Counted from the stretch's first letter, positions 1 to 9,064 are shown. The stretch: 64,000 nucleotides of DNA from Microvirga antarctica (GCF_017921815.1 NZ_JAGEMM010000005.1:62001-126000); one strand, 5' to 3'. The notes: generated from the letters alone by a model not told the origin. Program-made: numbers and translations.

Positions 1-2
1 CG

Positions 3-173
3 CCCTTCATGGCGCTGATCATCGGGCTGATTGCGGCCATCGAAGGCCTGGCCGTGAAGGGCTCGGCGGAGTCGCTGGGCGAGCACGTCACGGCCTCGGT
101 GGTCAAGGGCATCTTCATGGTGATCGTGGTCGATGGCCTCTTCGCCATCTTCTTCGCAGCCATCGCCTATTAG
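3..173 (+). CDS. mlaE: MlaE-type lipid ABC transporter permease, C-terminal fragment
   Basis: Only the last 56 codons are in the window; the frame is open from base 3 and stops with TAG at 171-173. The translation has two hydrophobic helices separated by a short polar stretch ([18 protein letters not shown]) and ends FFAAIAY. This matches the C-terminal end of MlaE-family permeases, the inner-membrane component of the Mla system that moves phospholipid between the outer and inner membranes. The ATPase and MCE-domain partners normally encoded beside mlaE are not seen here; the next gene is a stress protein, so they would have to lie upstream of the window. The family call rests on a short piece. 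Confidence 0.7.
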   Translation, partial: PFMALIIGLIAAIEGLAVKGSAESLGEHVTASVVKGIFMVIVVDGLFAIFFAAIAY

Positions 174-240
174 GGCGATTGACAATTCTCAACCGTCCGG
201 CCGGCCGCCCAATCTATTCTGCCAGACTCTCATCAGGACA

Positions 241-1095
241 ATGGCCATGATCAAAGACGTTCTCGTTCACCTCGACGGCTCCCCTCACGACGAGGAGCGG
301 CTGCTGGAGGCCGAGGCAATCGCTTCCATCGGCAGCGCCCACCTGACCGGATTGTTCACCAACGCGCTCCCGGATTTCGCCACCCTGGTGCCTCTGGACG
401 GCGGAGCGCTTGCGGCCGAGATGATCACGTCGCTCGATATCGACGCCCGTCGCGAAGGCGCGGTGATCGAGGCCCGGCTCAATGAACGCCTCGCCCGCAT
501 GGCCGGCCCGAACGACGTTCGCCGCATCGACGAGGTGGATGCGCGGCTGCCGTCCTGCGCCGCCACCGAGGGACGCTGGGCGGACCTGTTCGTTCTCAGC
601 CGCCCAACAGGAGATGCGGATGTGGCGCGCTGGAAAGCCCTGTTCGAGGCTGTGCTGTTCGAAAGCGGACGGGCGGTTGTCGTCGTGCCGCCCGGTTATC
701 GCGCACCCGACGCCATCCGACGCGTGCTGGTGTGCTGGCGCGACACGCGGGAATCCGCGCGCGCCGTCGCCGCCGCAACGCCGATTCTCGCGCAGGCGAC
801 CCGCACGACGGTGTTGATCATCGATCCGCGGCCCCTCCTCACCGGAGAAATCGGCGAGCCTGCGGCCGACATCGCGGCCCATCTCGACCGGCATGGGGCG
901 AAGGTCGACGTCAACGTCGTGACAAGCGGCGACCGGGACGTCAGCGAGGTGATCCTCGAACAGGCCAAACGCCTCTCGGCCGACCTGATCGTCATGGGCG
1001 CGTATGGTCATTCACGGTCGCGGGAGTGGCTGATGGGCGGCGCCACGCGCGACCTGCTGGAGACCTCCCCCATCCCGCTCCTCATGGCGCATTAG
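241..1095 (+). CDS. Universal stress protein, tandem UspA domains
   Basis: A 284-residue cytoplasmic protein with two Usp domains in tandem. The first begins MIKDVLVHLDGS; the second begins near residue 155 (AIRRVLVCWRDT) and carries a nucleotide-binding signature GAYGHSRSREWLMGGATR close to the C-terminus. The first copy lacks an equivalent glycine motif, so only the second is likely to bind ATP. The frame is open further upstream, but the homologous region starts at the ATG at 241 (or the ATG at 247), with AGGA just before it. Tandem Usp proteins of about 280 residues are common in alphaproteobacteria; the exact physiological role is unknown. A GC-rich stem-loop follows the stop. Confidence 0.85.
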   Translation: MAMIKDVLVHLDGSPHDEERLLEAEAIASIGSAHLTGLFTNALPDFATLVPLDGGALAAEMITSLDIDARREGAVIEARLNERLARMAGPNDVRRIDEVDARLPSCAATEGRWADLFVLSRPTGDADVARWKALFEAVLFESGRAVVVVPPGYRAPDAIRRVLVCWRDTRESARAVAAATPILAQATRTTVLIIDPRPLLTGEIGEPAADIAAHLDRHGAKVDVNVVTSGDRDVSEVILEQAKRLSADLIVMGAYGHSRSREWLMGGATRDLLETSPIPLLMAH

Positions 1096-1096
1096 C

Positions 1097-1120
1097 GCGC
1101 AGGCGGAGACCGCCTCGCGC
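1097..1120 (+). terminator. Stem-loop after the Usp gene
   Basis: AGGCGG (1101-1106) pairs with CCGCCT (1110-1115) around an AGA loop, and outer GCGC arms (1097-1100 and 1117-1120) extend the stem past a one-base bulge. There is no T-run, so this may be a Rho-dependent or weak terminator rather than a classical intrinsic one. Confidence 0.4.
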
Positions 1121-1174
1121 CTGACCCGGGTTCATGCGAAACTGCGGCCATCAGGCAGCCGGAGGAACCCCGCA

Positions 1175-1750
1175 TTGGCGCGTATCGCCTTCGTCGATTT
1201 CGAGGCCTCGTCGCTCGGAAAGCATGGCTATCCGATCGAGGTCGCGTGGGTGTTCAGGACCGGCGAATCAGCAAGCTTCCTGATCCGTCCCGAACCGGCC
1301 TGGACCGATTGGGCGGATGACGCCGAGGCGCTTCATGGCCTGACGCGCGCCCGCTTGCTGGCTGAGGGCCGCCCGGCCGGGGACGTGGCCGCCGCCATGC
1401 TGGCAGCGCTCGAGGGGCACGCGATCTACGCCACCGCGCCGTCCTGGGACGGCCATTGGATGAGCCTGCTGCTGCGTGCCGGGGGCCTGCCCCGTCATGC
1501 CCTGCGGCTGCAGGATACACAGGTCGCCCATCGCGATCTGGTGGTCGGCATTCTGACAGCGGCCGGGGTGCCTGAATCCCTGCACGAGACACTCCTCGCC
1601 GAGCTTCTGCCGCCCGACGGCAAGGCCGCCGACGGCGAGAGCCCGCCGGCCCACCGGGCGCTGGCGGATGCCCGCCAGGAACAGCGCCTGTGGCTTGCCC
1701 TCAAGAGCCGGGCGCAGGAGAAAGCGGCCCGCTTCAGGATGCAGGCTTGA
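1175..1750 (+). CDS. DEDDh 3'-5' exonuclease-like protein (DnaQ fold)
   Basis: A 191-residue protein with the exonuclease-fold motifs in order: FVDFEASSLG (acidic pair D8/E10, ExoI), a central DGHW segment (ExoII region), and HRALADARQE near the C-terminus (ExoIII, H-x4-D). It therefore belongs to the DEDDh 3'-5' exonucleases related to the DnaQ proofreading subunit, but it is a stand-alone short protein. The substrate (DNA, RNA or dinucleotides) cannot be read from sequence. The start is TTG at 1175 behind GGAGGA at 1161-1166; no ATG is available nearby. The last 17 bases overlap the end of the convergent flavoprotein gene. Confidence 0.75.
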   Translation: MARIAFVDFEASSLGKHGYPIEVAWVFRTGESASFLIRPEPAWTDWADDAEALHGLTRARLLAEGRPAGDVAAAMLAALEGHAIYATAPSWDGHWMSLLLRAGGLPRHALRLQDTQVAHRDLVVGILTAAGVPESLHETLLAELLPPDGKAADGESPPAHRALADARQEQRLWLALKSRAQEKAARFRMQA

Positions 1751-3116
1751 GATCGCTGAGCAGCGTCGGCAGCAATTCCGACACGGTCGGGTGGATGGGC
1801 ACCGATCGCTGGATCACGGTGTAGGGCGCATTCGCATACATGGAGTCGAGGAGCCCGTGCACGACCTCGTCGCCGCCGACGCCCAAAATGGCCGCGCCAA
1901 GAATGCGCTGGCTGTCCGCGTCGACGACGACTTTCATGAACCCTTGCGTTTCGCCCTTCTCGATGGCGCGGCCGACGCGGGTCATGGGGCGGGTGGAGAC
2001 CAGCAGTCGCTTGCCGGTGGCGCGGGCTTCGGTCTCGGTCAGTCCGACGCGGCCGAGCGGCGGATCGATGTAGAGCCCGTAGGCCGGCAGGCGATCGCTC
2101 ACCCGCCGCGTCTCGCCGTCAAGCAGATTGGCGGCGACGATCTCGAAATCGTTGTAGGCAGTGTGGGTGAAGGCTCCTCTGCCGTTGCAATCGCCGAGCG
2201 CCCAGATGCCGGGCGCGGTGGTACGCAGGGTGTCGTCAACCACGATGGAGCCGCGCGCATCGATGTCGACACCGGCCTTGTCGAGCGACAGATCGTCGGT
2301 ATTGGGGCGCCGTCCGACGGCTACCAGCACATGGCTGCCGATCTCGTCGGGATCGCCGGACGCGCAGGTGACCCCCACGGCGATGTCGGTCCCGCGCGGG
2401 GCAAAATGGATGCACTCCGCGTTGAGCCGCAGGCGAATGCCCTCGCGCTCGAGAATGGCCGCAATGGCGGCCGAGATATCCGGGTCCTCGCGCTGGATCA
2501 GGCGCGGGCCTTTCTCGACGATGGTCACCTCGCTGCCGAAGCGGCGATACATCTGGGCGAATTCCAGCCCGATATAGCTGCCGCCGACGACCACCAGATG
2601 GCGCGGCACAGTCTCGAGGGCGAGGATCGACGTGCTGGTCATCACCGCAACGGCATCGATCCCCGGAAAATCCGGCACGGTCGCGCGCGCCCCCACATTG
2701 ATGAAGATCTGCGGCGCGCTCAGCATCGCGTCGCCGACCTGGACCTGCGTGGGGGACAGGAACCGGGCGTGTCCTTCCAGCAGCGTGCAGGTCTTGAGCG
2801 CGCGCAATCCGGCTTCCACATTGGCGCGCGCCTTGGTGACGACCGCGTCCTTGCGGGCTTTGACGGCCGGCATATCGATCCCGATCGGCAACCCGATGAC
2901 GACGCCGTAATCGGCAGCGCGGCGCGCGACGTGCGCGGCGGCCGCGCTTGCCACGAGAGTCTTGGTGGGCATGCAGCCGGCATTGACGCACGTCCCGCCG
3001 AAGAACTTGCGTTCGATGAGCGCGACGCGCTTTCCCGCATGGCACAGGCGGGTGGCGAGCGGCGGACCGGCCTGTCCGGCACCGATGATGATGGCATCGA
3101 AGCTGCTCTCACTCAT
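1734..3116 (-). CDS. Mercuric-reductase-like FAD/NAD(P) disulfide oxidoreductase
   Basis: A 460-residue class-I pyridine nucleotide-disulfide oxidoreductase. It has an N-terminal FAD-binding GAGQAG, a redox-active pair in GGTCVNAGCMPTK (C43, C48), a second nucleotide-binding fold (VVVGGSYIGLEFAQ), a second FAD motif (WALGDCNG) and a C-terminal HPTVSELLP with the conserved His/Glu pair of the dimer-interface active site. It lacks the N-terminal heavy-metal domain and the C-terminal vicinal cysteines of true MerA, and no mer genes are nearby, so mercury reduction should not be assumed. The start codon overlaps the stop of the upstream DUF4126 gene by 4 bp, which indicates translational coupling in a two-gene operon. 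Confidence 0.85.
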   Translation of the reverse strand: MSESSFDAIIIGAGQAGPPLATRLCHAGKRVALIERKFFGGTCVNAGCMPTKTLVASAAAAHVARRAADYGVVIGLPIGIDMPAVKARKDAVVTKARANVEAGLRALKTCTLLEGHARFLSPTQVQVGDAMLSAPQIFINVGARATVPDFPGIDAVAVMTSTSILALETVPRHLVVVGGSYIGLEFAQMYRRFGSEVTIVEKGPRLIQREDPDISAAIAAILEREGIRLRLNAECIHFAPRGTDIAVGVTCASGDPDEIGSHVLVAVGRRPNTDDLSLDKAGVDIDARGSIVVDDTLRTTAPGIWALGDCNGRGAFTHTAYNDFEIVAANLLDGETRRVSDRLPAYGLYIDPPLGRVGLTETEARATGKRLLVSTRPMTRVGRAIEKGETQGFMKVVVDADSQRILGAAILGVGGDEVVHGLLDSMYANAPYTVIQRSVPIHPTVSELLPTLLSDLKPAS

Positions 3117-3577
3117 CGCATCGCCACCACGATCAGGATCGCGCCCAGAATGGCCACCACGTCCTCAACCAGGGCGGCCGGAAGATCGCGGCCGAAGGCT
3201 GCGGCCAGACGGGCGCGCGCCGCGGCTCCGCCGAGGGTCCCGATCACCGCCCCGACAAGGCCCGCCACCAGACCGCCGATCATCGATCCGCCCGCAATGC
3301 CGAGCGCGGCGCCGCTGAGGGCGCCGCTGACAAGGCGAGCGCCGAACTGCATCGGCACCTTGCGGCTCGGCGTCGACGGCAATTGGTCCGTGATGAGTTC
3401 ACCCACCGCGAGAACGGTCAGGATGTAGGGCGTATAGGCGAAGCCCAAAAAGGCGAGCCAGGTCCCCTCCAGAGGCAGCCAACCCGCATGGGCAACCCAG
3501 CTGACGACGGCCGGGGCCATCATAGCCCTGAGACCGGCGACGACCCCGATCAGGCCGGCGAGAAGCATGGCAAGCAT
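3113..3577 (-). CDS. DUF4126 family membrane protein
   Basis: A 154-residue hydrophobic protein with about four transmembrane segments rich in Gly and Ala (for example GGLVAGLVGAVIGTLGG) and a conserved-looking GLRAMMAPAVVSW near the N-terminus. This fits DUF4126, a family of small integral membrane proteins without assigned function. It is the first gene of a two-gene unit with the flavoprotein reductase: its stop and the reductase start share ATGA at 3113-3116. The coupling suggests the two proteins act together at the inner membrane, but this is inference. Confidence 0.75.
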   Translation of the reverse strand: MLAMLLAGLIGVVAGLRAMMAPAVVSWVAHAGWLPLEGTWLAFLGFAYTPYILTVLAVGELITDQLPSTPSRKVPMQFGARLVSGALSGAALGIAGGSMIGGLVAGLVGAVIGTLGGAAARARLAAAFGRDLPAALVEDVVAILGAILIVVAMR

Positions 3578-3867
3578 GGTTCCGATCCCCCTCTATCCGG
3601 GCCGAAGCCTCGACGATGGCATCGCCTTGGCTGGACGCTGGGCCAGTCGTCGCCCCTGGACCCTACGGTAGCGCGACTGCCCAAGCCGACGCCACCAGAG
3701 AATGGCGCCCGGGACAAACGCACTGGACGCTCCTCCCGCCCGGAGATAGAGACGGGATCGACGACCGCACCGGCACGCCTGACGCAGCGCCGTCCTGTTC
3801 GCTGGCGGTCAACGGGCAAACGCGTTGCGCGAGGCATTGGTCGCCCGTCCTGAAGAAGGGCTTCCCC

Positions 3868-4638
3868 ATGTCACCCGTCACGCTCCTCGGTTTCCTCGTC
3901 TTGACGGGAGCGGCGGCCTACGCCCAGACCCTGACGGGCTTTGCCTTCGGGCTGATCACCATGGGGGGCATCGCGCTCACTGGTCTCCTGTCGCTGCCGG
4001 ATGCCGCAGCCCTCGTCAGCGTGCTGACTCTGGTCAACGCGGTGCAGATGCTCACCAAGGGCTGGCGCGATGTGGCCTGGCGGGAATTCGGCCTCGTCAT
4101 GGCGACCAATATTCCGATGCTCGTCGTCGGCTATGTGCTGCTCGAGTGGCTGGCCGAGACCCGGACCGACATCCTGCGCCTGATTCTTGGGATCATCATC
4201 ATCCTGTCAAGCCTGCAACTGGCGCTGCGCCCGCAGCCCCTGGGGCGGAAATCCGGCAGCGGATCCTTTGCCGCCTTCGGCATGATTTCCGGCCTCATGG
4301 GGGGTCTGTTTTCGACCGCCGGGCCGCCGCTGGTCTATCATTTCTACCGCCAGCCGATGCCGCTCGCGAGCGTGCGCGAAACCCTGGTGACGGTGTTTGC
4401 GCTGAACGCGGTCGTGCGGATCTCACTGGTGACGCTGTCGGGCAACCTGCCGACCGGCTCGGCCTGGTGGGGCCTTCTGGCCATTCCGATGGTGATGGTC
4501 TCGACCCACGCCGCGCGCCGGTGGCCGCCGCCGATCTCGGCCGCGATGCTGCGACGGATCGTGTTCGTACTGCTCTTCCTGTCGGGCGTTTCGCTCGGCG
4601 CGCCGGCCCTCGTCCATCTGCTGCGCGGAGCGAACTAG
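3868..4638 (+). CDS. TSUP (TauE/SafE) family membrane permease
   Basis: A 256-residue protein with about eight predicted transmembrane helices and the two-fold repeated glycine-rich motifs of the TSUP family (TGFAFGLITMGG near the N-terminus and SGLMGGLFSTAGPPLVYHF in the second half). TSUP members export sulfite, sulfoacetate or related organosulfur or C2 anions; no substrate genes are nearby to narrow this down. The open frame runs upstream, but the ATG at 3868 behind GAAGGG is the sensible start because the hydrophobic protein begins there. The stop overlaps by 4 bp the stop of the convergent small gene. Confidence 0.8.
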   Translation: MSPVTLLGFLVLTGAAAYAQTLTGFAFGLITMGGIALTGLLSLPDAAALVSVLTLVNAVQMLTKGWRDVAWREFGLVMATNIPMLVVGYVLLEWLAETRTDILRLILGIIIILSSLQLALRPQPLGRKSGSGSFAAFGMISGLMGGLFSTAGPPLVYHFYRQPMPLASVRETLVTVFALNAVVRISLVTLSGNLPTGSAWWGLLAIPMVMVSTHAARRWPPPISAAMLRRIVFVLLFLSGVSLGAPALVHLLRGAN

Positions 4639-4838
4639 CGGCTCATCGCGGACGTGGCGGCGCGCTGGCTCGGGCTGTTGAGCGACGGCGGCGCGTTGAT
4701 GCCGAAGGTGATGGCCCAGACGCACAGGCCGATCCCGACCATCACGGCCAGCCAGTTCAGGCTTTTGTCGAACCAGGGATCCTGCGGAAGCGAGAGCGTG
4801 GGCTCGGATTTCTTGCGCGGCGGGAGTTCGGTGGGCAT
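4635..4838 (-). CDS. Small single-pass membrane protein, unknown function
   Basis: A 67-residue protein with a charged, proline-rich N-terminus, one hydrophobic helix (WLAVMVGIGLCVWAITFGI) and a polar Ser/Arg-rich tail. I do not recognise the family. A GAGG ribosome binding site lies 9-12 bases before the ATG. It is convergent with the TSUP permease, overlapping it by 4 bp. It could equally be an unconserved open frame, but the RBS and the clear helix argue for a real gene. Confidence 0.5.
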   Translation of the reverse strand: MPTELPPRKKSEPTLSLPQDPWFDKSLNWLAVMVGIGLCVWAITFGINAPPSLNSPSQRAATSAMSR

Positions 4839-4973
4839 GGGCTGACCTCAAAAGCCGAAGGCTTCGAGACGCATCATCGCGCCCAAAAGGGCAGCAGCCG
4901 ACTAGGGAACCACTGGTGCGGCCTGCATATCCGAAAACACCAGCTTTTGACAGGGGCGAGGCCGTCGCAGCTG

Positions 4974-5180
4974 CTATTCGCCGGCTGCCTTCAGCTTGGC
5001 GAGGATCTCGTCCATGCTGTCCTTGACGGTGATGATCTTCAGGCTCTCGCTGTTCTGGCCGATCGCCATCAGCCGCGTATAGACCTTGTCGCCGTATTTG
5101 TGCGGCGTGAAGCTGATGATGTTCGTCATGTTGACGCACACCGGTGCGTCACCCGAGTCGATAAATTGCAGCCAGGCCAT
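4974..5180 (-). CDS. Small soluble protein, unknown function (FlbD-like pattern)
   Basis: A 68-residue hydrophilic protein behind a strong GGAGGA ribosome binding site. The pattern of an N-terminal beta-strand, CVNMTNIISFTP, a variable loop and a C-terminal SMDEILAKLKAAGE helix resembles small FlbD-type proteins, in which a short 'V-N-x-x-x-I' strand is followed by a helical end. No flagellar genes are in the window, so a flagellar role is not claimed. It sits alone between the small membrane gene and the GGDEF-EAL gene, all on the minus strand. Confidence 0.6.
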   Translation of the reverse strand: MAWLQFIDSGDAPVCVNMTNIISFTPHKYGDKVYTRLMAIGQNSESLKIITVKDSMDEILAKLKAAGE

Positions 5181-5222
5181 GCATCCTCCGTGATCGTGGC
5201 GCGCACCATGGGAGGGGGCGAC

Positions 5223-7463
5223 TCAAATGTCCACGGGTTCCGTCACCGCAGGGTCGGCCACGTCGTCCAGCAGCGCCGCGAGTTGGGCCTCGGGAATCGG
5301 ATGGGCGAAGAGGTAGCCCTGCATTTCGGTGCAGCCGCTTCGCGACAGGAAGCGCCGTTGATCCTCGGTCTCGACACCCTCGGCCGTGACGACCAGGCCG
5401 AGCGCCTGGCCGAGCGTGACGATCGCCACGATGATGGCGGCGGAATCGCCATCGTCCGGCTCGCCCAGATGCTGCACGAAGGTGCGGTCGATCGTGATTT
5501 TGTCGACCTGGAACTGACGCAGGTAGCCGAGGCTGGAATGACCGGTGCCGAAATCGTCGAGCGCGATGGTGAACCCGGCAGCCCGCAGGGTCCTGAGGGA
5601 ATCGCGGGTGAGCTGGTCGCCGAGCAGCACGCTTTCGGTGACTTCGAGTTCGATGCGGCGCGGATCGGCGCCGGCTTCGCGCACGATGGCGATCACCCGC
5701 TCGGCAAAGCCGCTCGAGCGGAATTGTGCCGCCGAGACGTTGACCGCGAGGAAGAGTTGGGGCCAGCGCAGCGACATCGTGCAGACCTCACGCAGGGCCC
5801 ACTCGCCCAGGCGAACGATGACGCCGGTTTCCTCCGCGACGGGAATGAAATGCTCCGGTGACAGGAACCCCCGCGTGGGATGGTTCCACCGGACCAATGC
5901 CTCCAGCCCGACGATCCGTCGACTGTCGGCCGCTACCTGCGGCTGGTAGTACATGACGAGCCCGCTGCCGGTCCGCAGGGCCGCGCGCAGATCCTCGTCG
6001 ATCTGACTGCGTCTCTTGACGGCCTCGTCCATCGCCGGGGCGAAATACCGGTAGCAGTCACGGCCCTCGTCCTTGGCCCGATAGAGCGCGATGTCGGTCT
6101 TGCGAATCAATTCCACCCGATCGGTCCCGTCCTGCGGGGCAATCGCGATTCCGATGCTGACGCCGACGAAAGCCTGGCTGCCGCCGAGCTCGAACGGCTG
6201 ATGGACGGCGGACAGGATCGCCTCGCACAGGGCATCGATCTCTGCAACGCTATCCACCCCCGCAAGGACGATGGCGAACTCGTCGCCCCCGAGCCGGGCG
6301 AGCGTATCGGAAGGGCGCATGAGCGCCGACAGGCGGGTCGCGAAATCGCGGATGAGCGTGTCGCCCGCTCCATGCCCGAGCGTGTCGTTGACGTGTTTGA
6401 AGCGGTCGAGATCGAGGGTCAGCAGCGCCACTCTGCTGTCGCGCCCGACCGCCGCGAGGGCGTCGTCCAGGCGGCCGTTGAAGAGCGTGCGATTGGCAAG
6501 CCCGGTCAGGACATCGTGGAGGGCGAGGCGGCGGGCATGGCGCTCGCTGACCTCGACCGCCTTGATCGAGCGTCGAAGCGACCAGACAAGCAGCGCGGTC
6601 AGGATCAGGATGGCGACCAGCACCACCGCCGCGACCGGGCCCAGCACCCCGAGAATCGTCGTGCCCGGCAGTTCGGGCTCCCAGATGAAATAGCCGATGA
6701 TGTGACCCTGATCGTTGTGCAGGGCGAAGGAGCGTTCCCGGGCAAGGGCGGTGTCGAACCGGGACAGCCGCGGTTGCTCGATGAGATTGCGTGCCGACAA
6801 TTCCGTCAGAAAGGGGCCTGCCAGAAACCGAACGCTCACGATCACCGGCTCGAACCCGGAACGCTGGACACCTGCGCCCGTCGAGGGAACGATCGTCATG
6901 GCGCTGGCGATGGCGGGCTGCCCCAGCACCTCGAGGAACCGTCCCGATCGGCCGAATTGATCCGGCGCGTTGAAGCCATTGCGGCCCGGGCCCTGGGCGC
7001 GCAGGCCCTGGCGCGCGCCGTCGACCAGGCCCTGGAGATCCGGGCGCGCGAGGAGGTATTCGCCGGCTGCCTCCACGCCCCCATGCTTCATGGCGTAGAC
7101 CGCCTCGTCGCGGGCGTTCAGGATGTAGACTTGGTCGTGTCCGAAGAGCCGATGGAGCCAGGTTCCCATCTCGTCGTCGATCCAGGCCCAGTCAGGTTGC
7201 TCTTTCTGCAACTCGGCCACCGCCTGGTCCCAGACCGCGATGGTCTGCTGTTGCGTGGCCAGTTCGTCGACGCTGCGGTTAATGGCGTTCTGGGTAATCC
7301 GGACCTGACGGTCGATGGAAATGCCGTCCGTCTTCAGCACCGTCCAGAACAAAGCCGCGGCCGCGAGCACGAGCGCGACCGCCGTCACGGCCGCTACCGG
7401 CAGCAATATCTGCGCGAAGAACCGTCGCTTTGCGGGCGAAAGGGGGAGCGAGGCTCGGGGCAC
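5223..7463 (-). CDS. Membrane GGDEF-EAL protein with periplasmic CHASE4-like sensor
   Basis: A 746-residue c-di-GMP enzyme. The order is: a transmembrane helix at about residues 15-40; a periplasmic domain rich in W-D-x-A motifs (IAVWDQAVAELQ, WAWIDDEMGTWL), typical of CHASE4 sensors; a second helix near 275-300; a GGDEF domain with intact RLGGDEFAIVLA; and an EAL domain with intact GLEALVRWNHP and LDDFGTGHSSLGYL. Both catalytic motifs look complete, so synthesis, hydrolysis of c-di-GMP, or both are possible. The likely start is the GTG at 7463, without a strong RBS. It is divergent from the flavin monooxygenase across a 392-bp gap. The ligand is unknown. Confidence 0.9.
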   Translation of the reverse strand: MPRASLPLSPAKRRFFAQILLPVAAVTAVALVLAAAALFWTVLKTDGISIDRQVRITQNAINRSVDELATQQQTIAVWDQAVAELQKEQPDWAWIDDEMGTWLHRLFGHDQVYILNARDEAVYAMKHGGVEAAGEYLLARPDLQGLVDGARQGLRAQGPGRNGFNAPDQFGRSGRFLEVLGQPAIASAMTIVPSTGAGVQRSGFEPVIVSVRFLAGPFLTELSARNLIEQPRLSRFDTALARERSFALHNDQGHIIGYFIWEPELPGTTILGVLGPVAAVVLVAILILTALLVWSLRRSIKAVEVSERHARRLALHDVLTGLANRTLFNGRLDDALAAVGRDSRVALLTLDLDRFKHVNDTLGHGAGDTLIRDFATRLSALMRPSDTLARLGGDEFAIVLAGVDSVAEIDALCEAILSAVHQPFELGGSQAFVGVSIGIAIAPQDGTDRVELIRKTDIALYRAKDEGRDCYRYFAPAMDEAVKRRSQIDEDLRAALRTGSGLVMYYQPQVAADSRRIVGLEALVRWNHPTRGFLSPEHFIPVAEETGVIVRLGEWALREVCTMSLRWPQLFLAVNVSAAQFRSSGFAERVIAIVREAGADPRRIELEVTESVLLGDQLTRDSLRTLRAAGFTIALDDFGTGHSSLGYLRQFQVDKITIDRTFVQHLGEPDDGDSAAIIVAIVTLGQALGLVVTAEGVETEDQRRFLSRSGCTEMQGYLFAHPIPEAQLAALLDDVADPAVTEPVDI

Positions 7464-7855
7464 TGCCGGATCCAGTCACGCTATGCGGCAAGGACGACTG
7501 CGACAGGCCCGCGGACCTGAACCGCCCCTGCCATGACAGCCCCATACAGGAGAGACGGTCGTTCGAGGGTTGTGTCGCGCATCGCCGGAAGCCGATCGTA
7601 AAAGAGAAAAAGGCGGGACCTCGGGAAGCGTTCAAGCTTACGCCGTTTGTGTCCATCGGATAGGAATATTTCATCGGAACTGCAGGAATTGGCCGTCGGT
7701 CGCCCGTCCGCCCTGGCAATCGCCGGGCGAGGAGCGTTTCCCCGCGCCCACGAGCCATACGCTCAACAGGGCTACTCCGCAATAAACAGTCTCTACGCCC
7801 CCCAACCGCGCGCGCTGACGGGGAAACTGCGGCATTCTCCCGGAAGCAGTAAAGA
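7464..7855. other. Divergent intergenic region, no gene recognised
   Basis: This 392-bp gap separates the GGDEF-EAL gene (minus) from the flavin monooxygenase gene (plus). Base composition is less GC-rich around 7600-7680 than in the flanking genes, as expected for promoters. I see no convincing coding frame, RNA gene, strong inverted repeat or recognisable operator. Confidence 0.5.
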
Positions 7856-9064
7856 GTGGACGCCACAACCATGAAGATGTCGTGTATCGGAGCGGGACCC
7901 GCCGGTCTCTACCTGGCCATCCTGATGAAGAATCGGGACCCGCGTCATGACGTCACCGTCTATGAACAAAATCCCGAGGGCGTGACCCATGGCTGGGGCG
8001 TGGTCTTCTGGGACGACTTAATTCATGCGCTTCAGGACAACGATCCGCAAACCGCGCGCGAGATCGTCGACCAGTCGTTCCTGTGGGTGGATCAGATCGT
8101 CGACATCAAGGACCAGAAGCCGGTGCGCGGCACCGGCGGCGGCTACAGCATGCGCCGCCAGCGCCTCCTCGACATTCTGGCCAAACGCGCCCGCGAGCTT
8201 GGCGTCACGATCCGCTATGACACCGAGGTCGACCCCGCGACCGACCTGTCCGATTCGGATGTCGTGGTCGCTTCGGGCGGCGTCGGAAGCCGCCTGCGAC
8301 GCCAACGGGCGAGCGAATTCGGCACCAAGGTCGAGCAAGGGCGCAACAAATACGTCTGGCTCGGCACGACCCGGGTCTTTCACGCGTTCGAATTCGCCTT
8401 CGTGCCCACCGAGGCGGGCTGGCTCTGGTTTCACGCCTATGGGTTCGAACACGGCATGAGCACGCTCATCGTCGAATGCGCGCCCGAGACCTGGACCAAG
8501 CTCGGCTTTGACGAACTCGGGGCGGAAGACAGTCTCGCCCGGCTGGAAGAGATTTTTGCCCATCACCTCCGGGGCCACAAGCTTCTGGCCCAGACCCGGG
8601 ACAACCGCCTTCCCTGGCTCAATTTCTCGCAGGTGACCAACGAGCGCTGGCACAACAAGAACGTCGTTCTCATCGGCGACGCGGCGCACACGGCGCATTT
8701 TTCCATCGGCTCCGGCACGCGTCTGGCCATCGAGGATTCCATCGCGCTGGCCCGGCATCTGCACGAAAAGCCGACCATTGCGGCGGCTTTCCACGCCTAC
8801 GAGACCGACCGCAAGCTGGCGATTTCCAGGACCCTGAAGGATGCCCGCTACAGCGCGCGCTGGTATGAGAACATTGGCCGCTACACCCATCTGGCGGCCC
8901 CGCAATTCGCCATCGCCATGCTCGGGCGCCGATCGCCGCTGGTGGCCATGCTGCCGCCGCGAGTCTATTGCCAGCTCGACGGGCTGACCCGCAACGTGTC
9001 GGTTCTCAAGACCATGCGGCGAATGGCAGGCGACTTCTACCGGCGCGCGCCGCGCTCACTCTAG
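7856..9064 (+). CDS. FAD-dependent aromatic monooxygenase, VioD / anthraniloyl-CoA oxygenase-like
   Basis: A 402-residue class-A flavoprotein hydroxylase: an N-terminal FAD-binding GAGPAGLYLAI, then THGWGVVFW near residue 45, a DVVVASGGVGS segment, and the second FAD motif LIGDAAHTAHFSIGSGTRLA with its GD-A pair. The arrangement GWGVVF, GRNKYVWLGTT and GHFSIG-type segments resembles the violacein enzyme VioD and the N-terminal half of 2-aminobenzoyl-CoA monooxygenases, which hydroxylate indole or aminobenzoyl rings. No other violacein or CoA-ligase genes are present, so the substrate is open. A GTG start at 7856 has GGAAG at suitable spacing; ATG at 7871 is the alternative. Confidence 0.8.
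   Translation: MDATTMKMSCIGAGPAGLYLAILMKNRDPRHDVTVYEQNPEGVTHGWGVVFWDDLIHALQDNDPQTAREIVDQSFLWVDQIVDIKDQKPVRGTGGGYSMRRQRLLDILAKRARELGVTIRYDTEVDPATDLSDSDVVVASGGVGSRLRRQRASEFGTKVEQGRNKYVWLGTTRVFHAFEFAFVPTEAGWLWFHAYGFEHGMSTLIVECAPETWTKLGFDELGAEDSLARLEEIFAHHLRGHKLLAQTRDNRLPWLNFSQVTNERWHNKNVVLIGDAAHTAHFSIGSGTRLAIEDSIALARHLHEKPTIAAAFHAYETDRKLAISRTLKDARYSARWYENIGRYTHLAAPQFAIAMLGRRSPLVAMLPPRVYCQLDGLTRNVSVLKTMRRMAGDFYRRAPRSL

Noticed and set aside
1734..3116. Mercury resistance (merA)
   Set aside because: The redox pair is present but the N-terminal metal-binding domain, the C-terminal cysteine pair and other mer genes are absent.
1668..3428. Long plus-strand open frame (586 codons) over the flavoprotein and DUF4126 genes
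   Set aside because: It is antisense to two well-recognised minus-strand proteins, has a biased Ala/Arg/Gly/His composition and no domain; it is a shadow frame typical of GC-rich DNA.
3825..5861. Plus-strand open frame of 678 codons spanning the TSUP gene and the start of the GGDEF-EAL region
   Set aside because: It covers a recognised TSUP gene in another frame and small genes on the opposite strand, and its translation has no recognisable domain.
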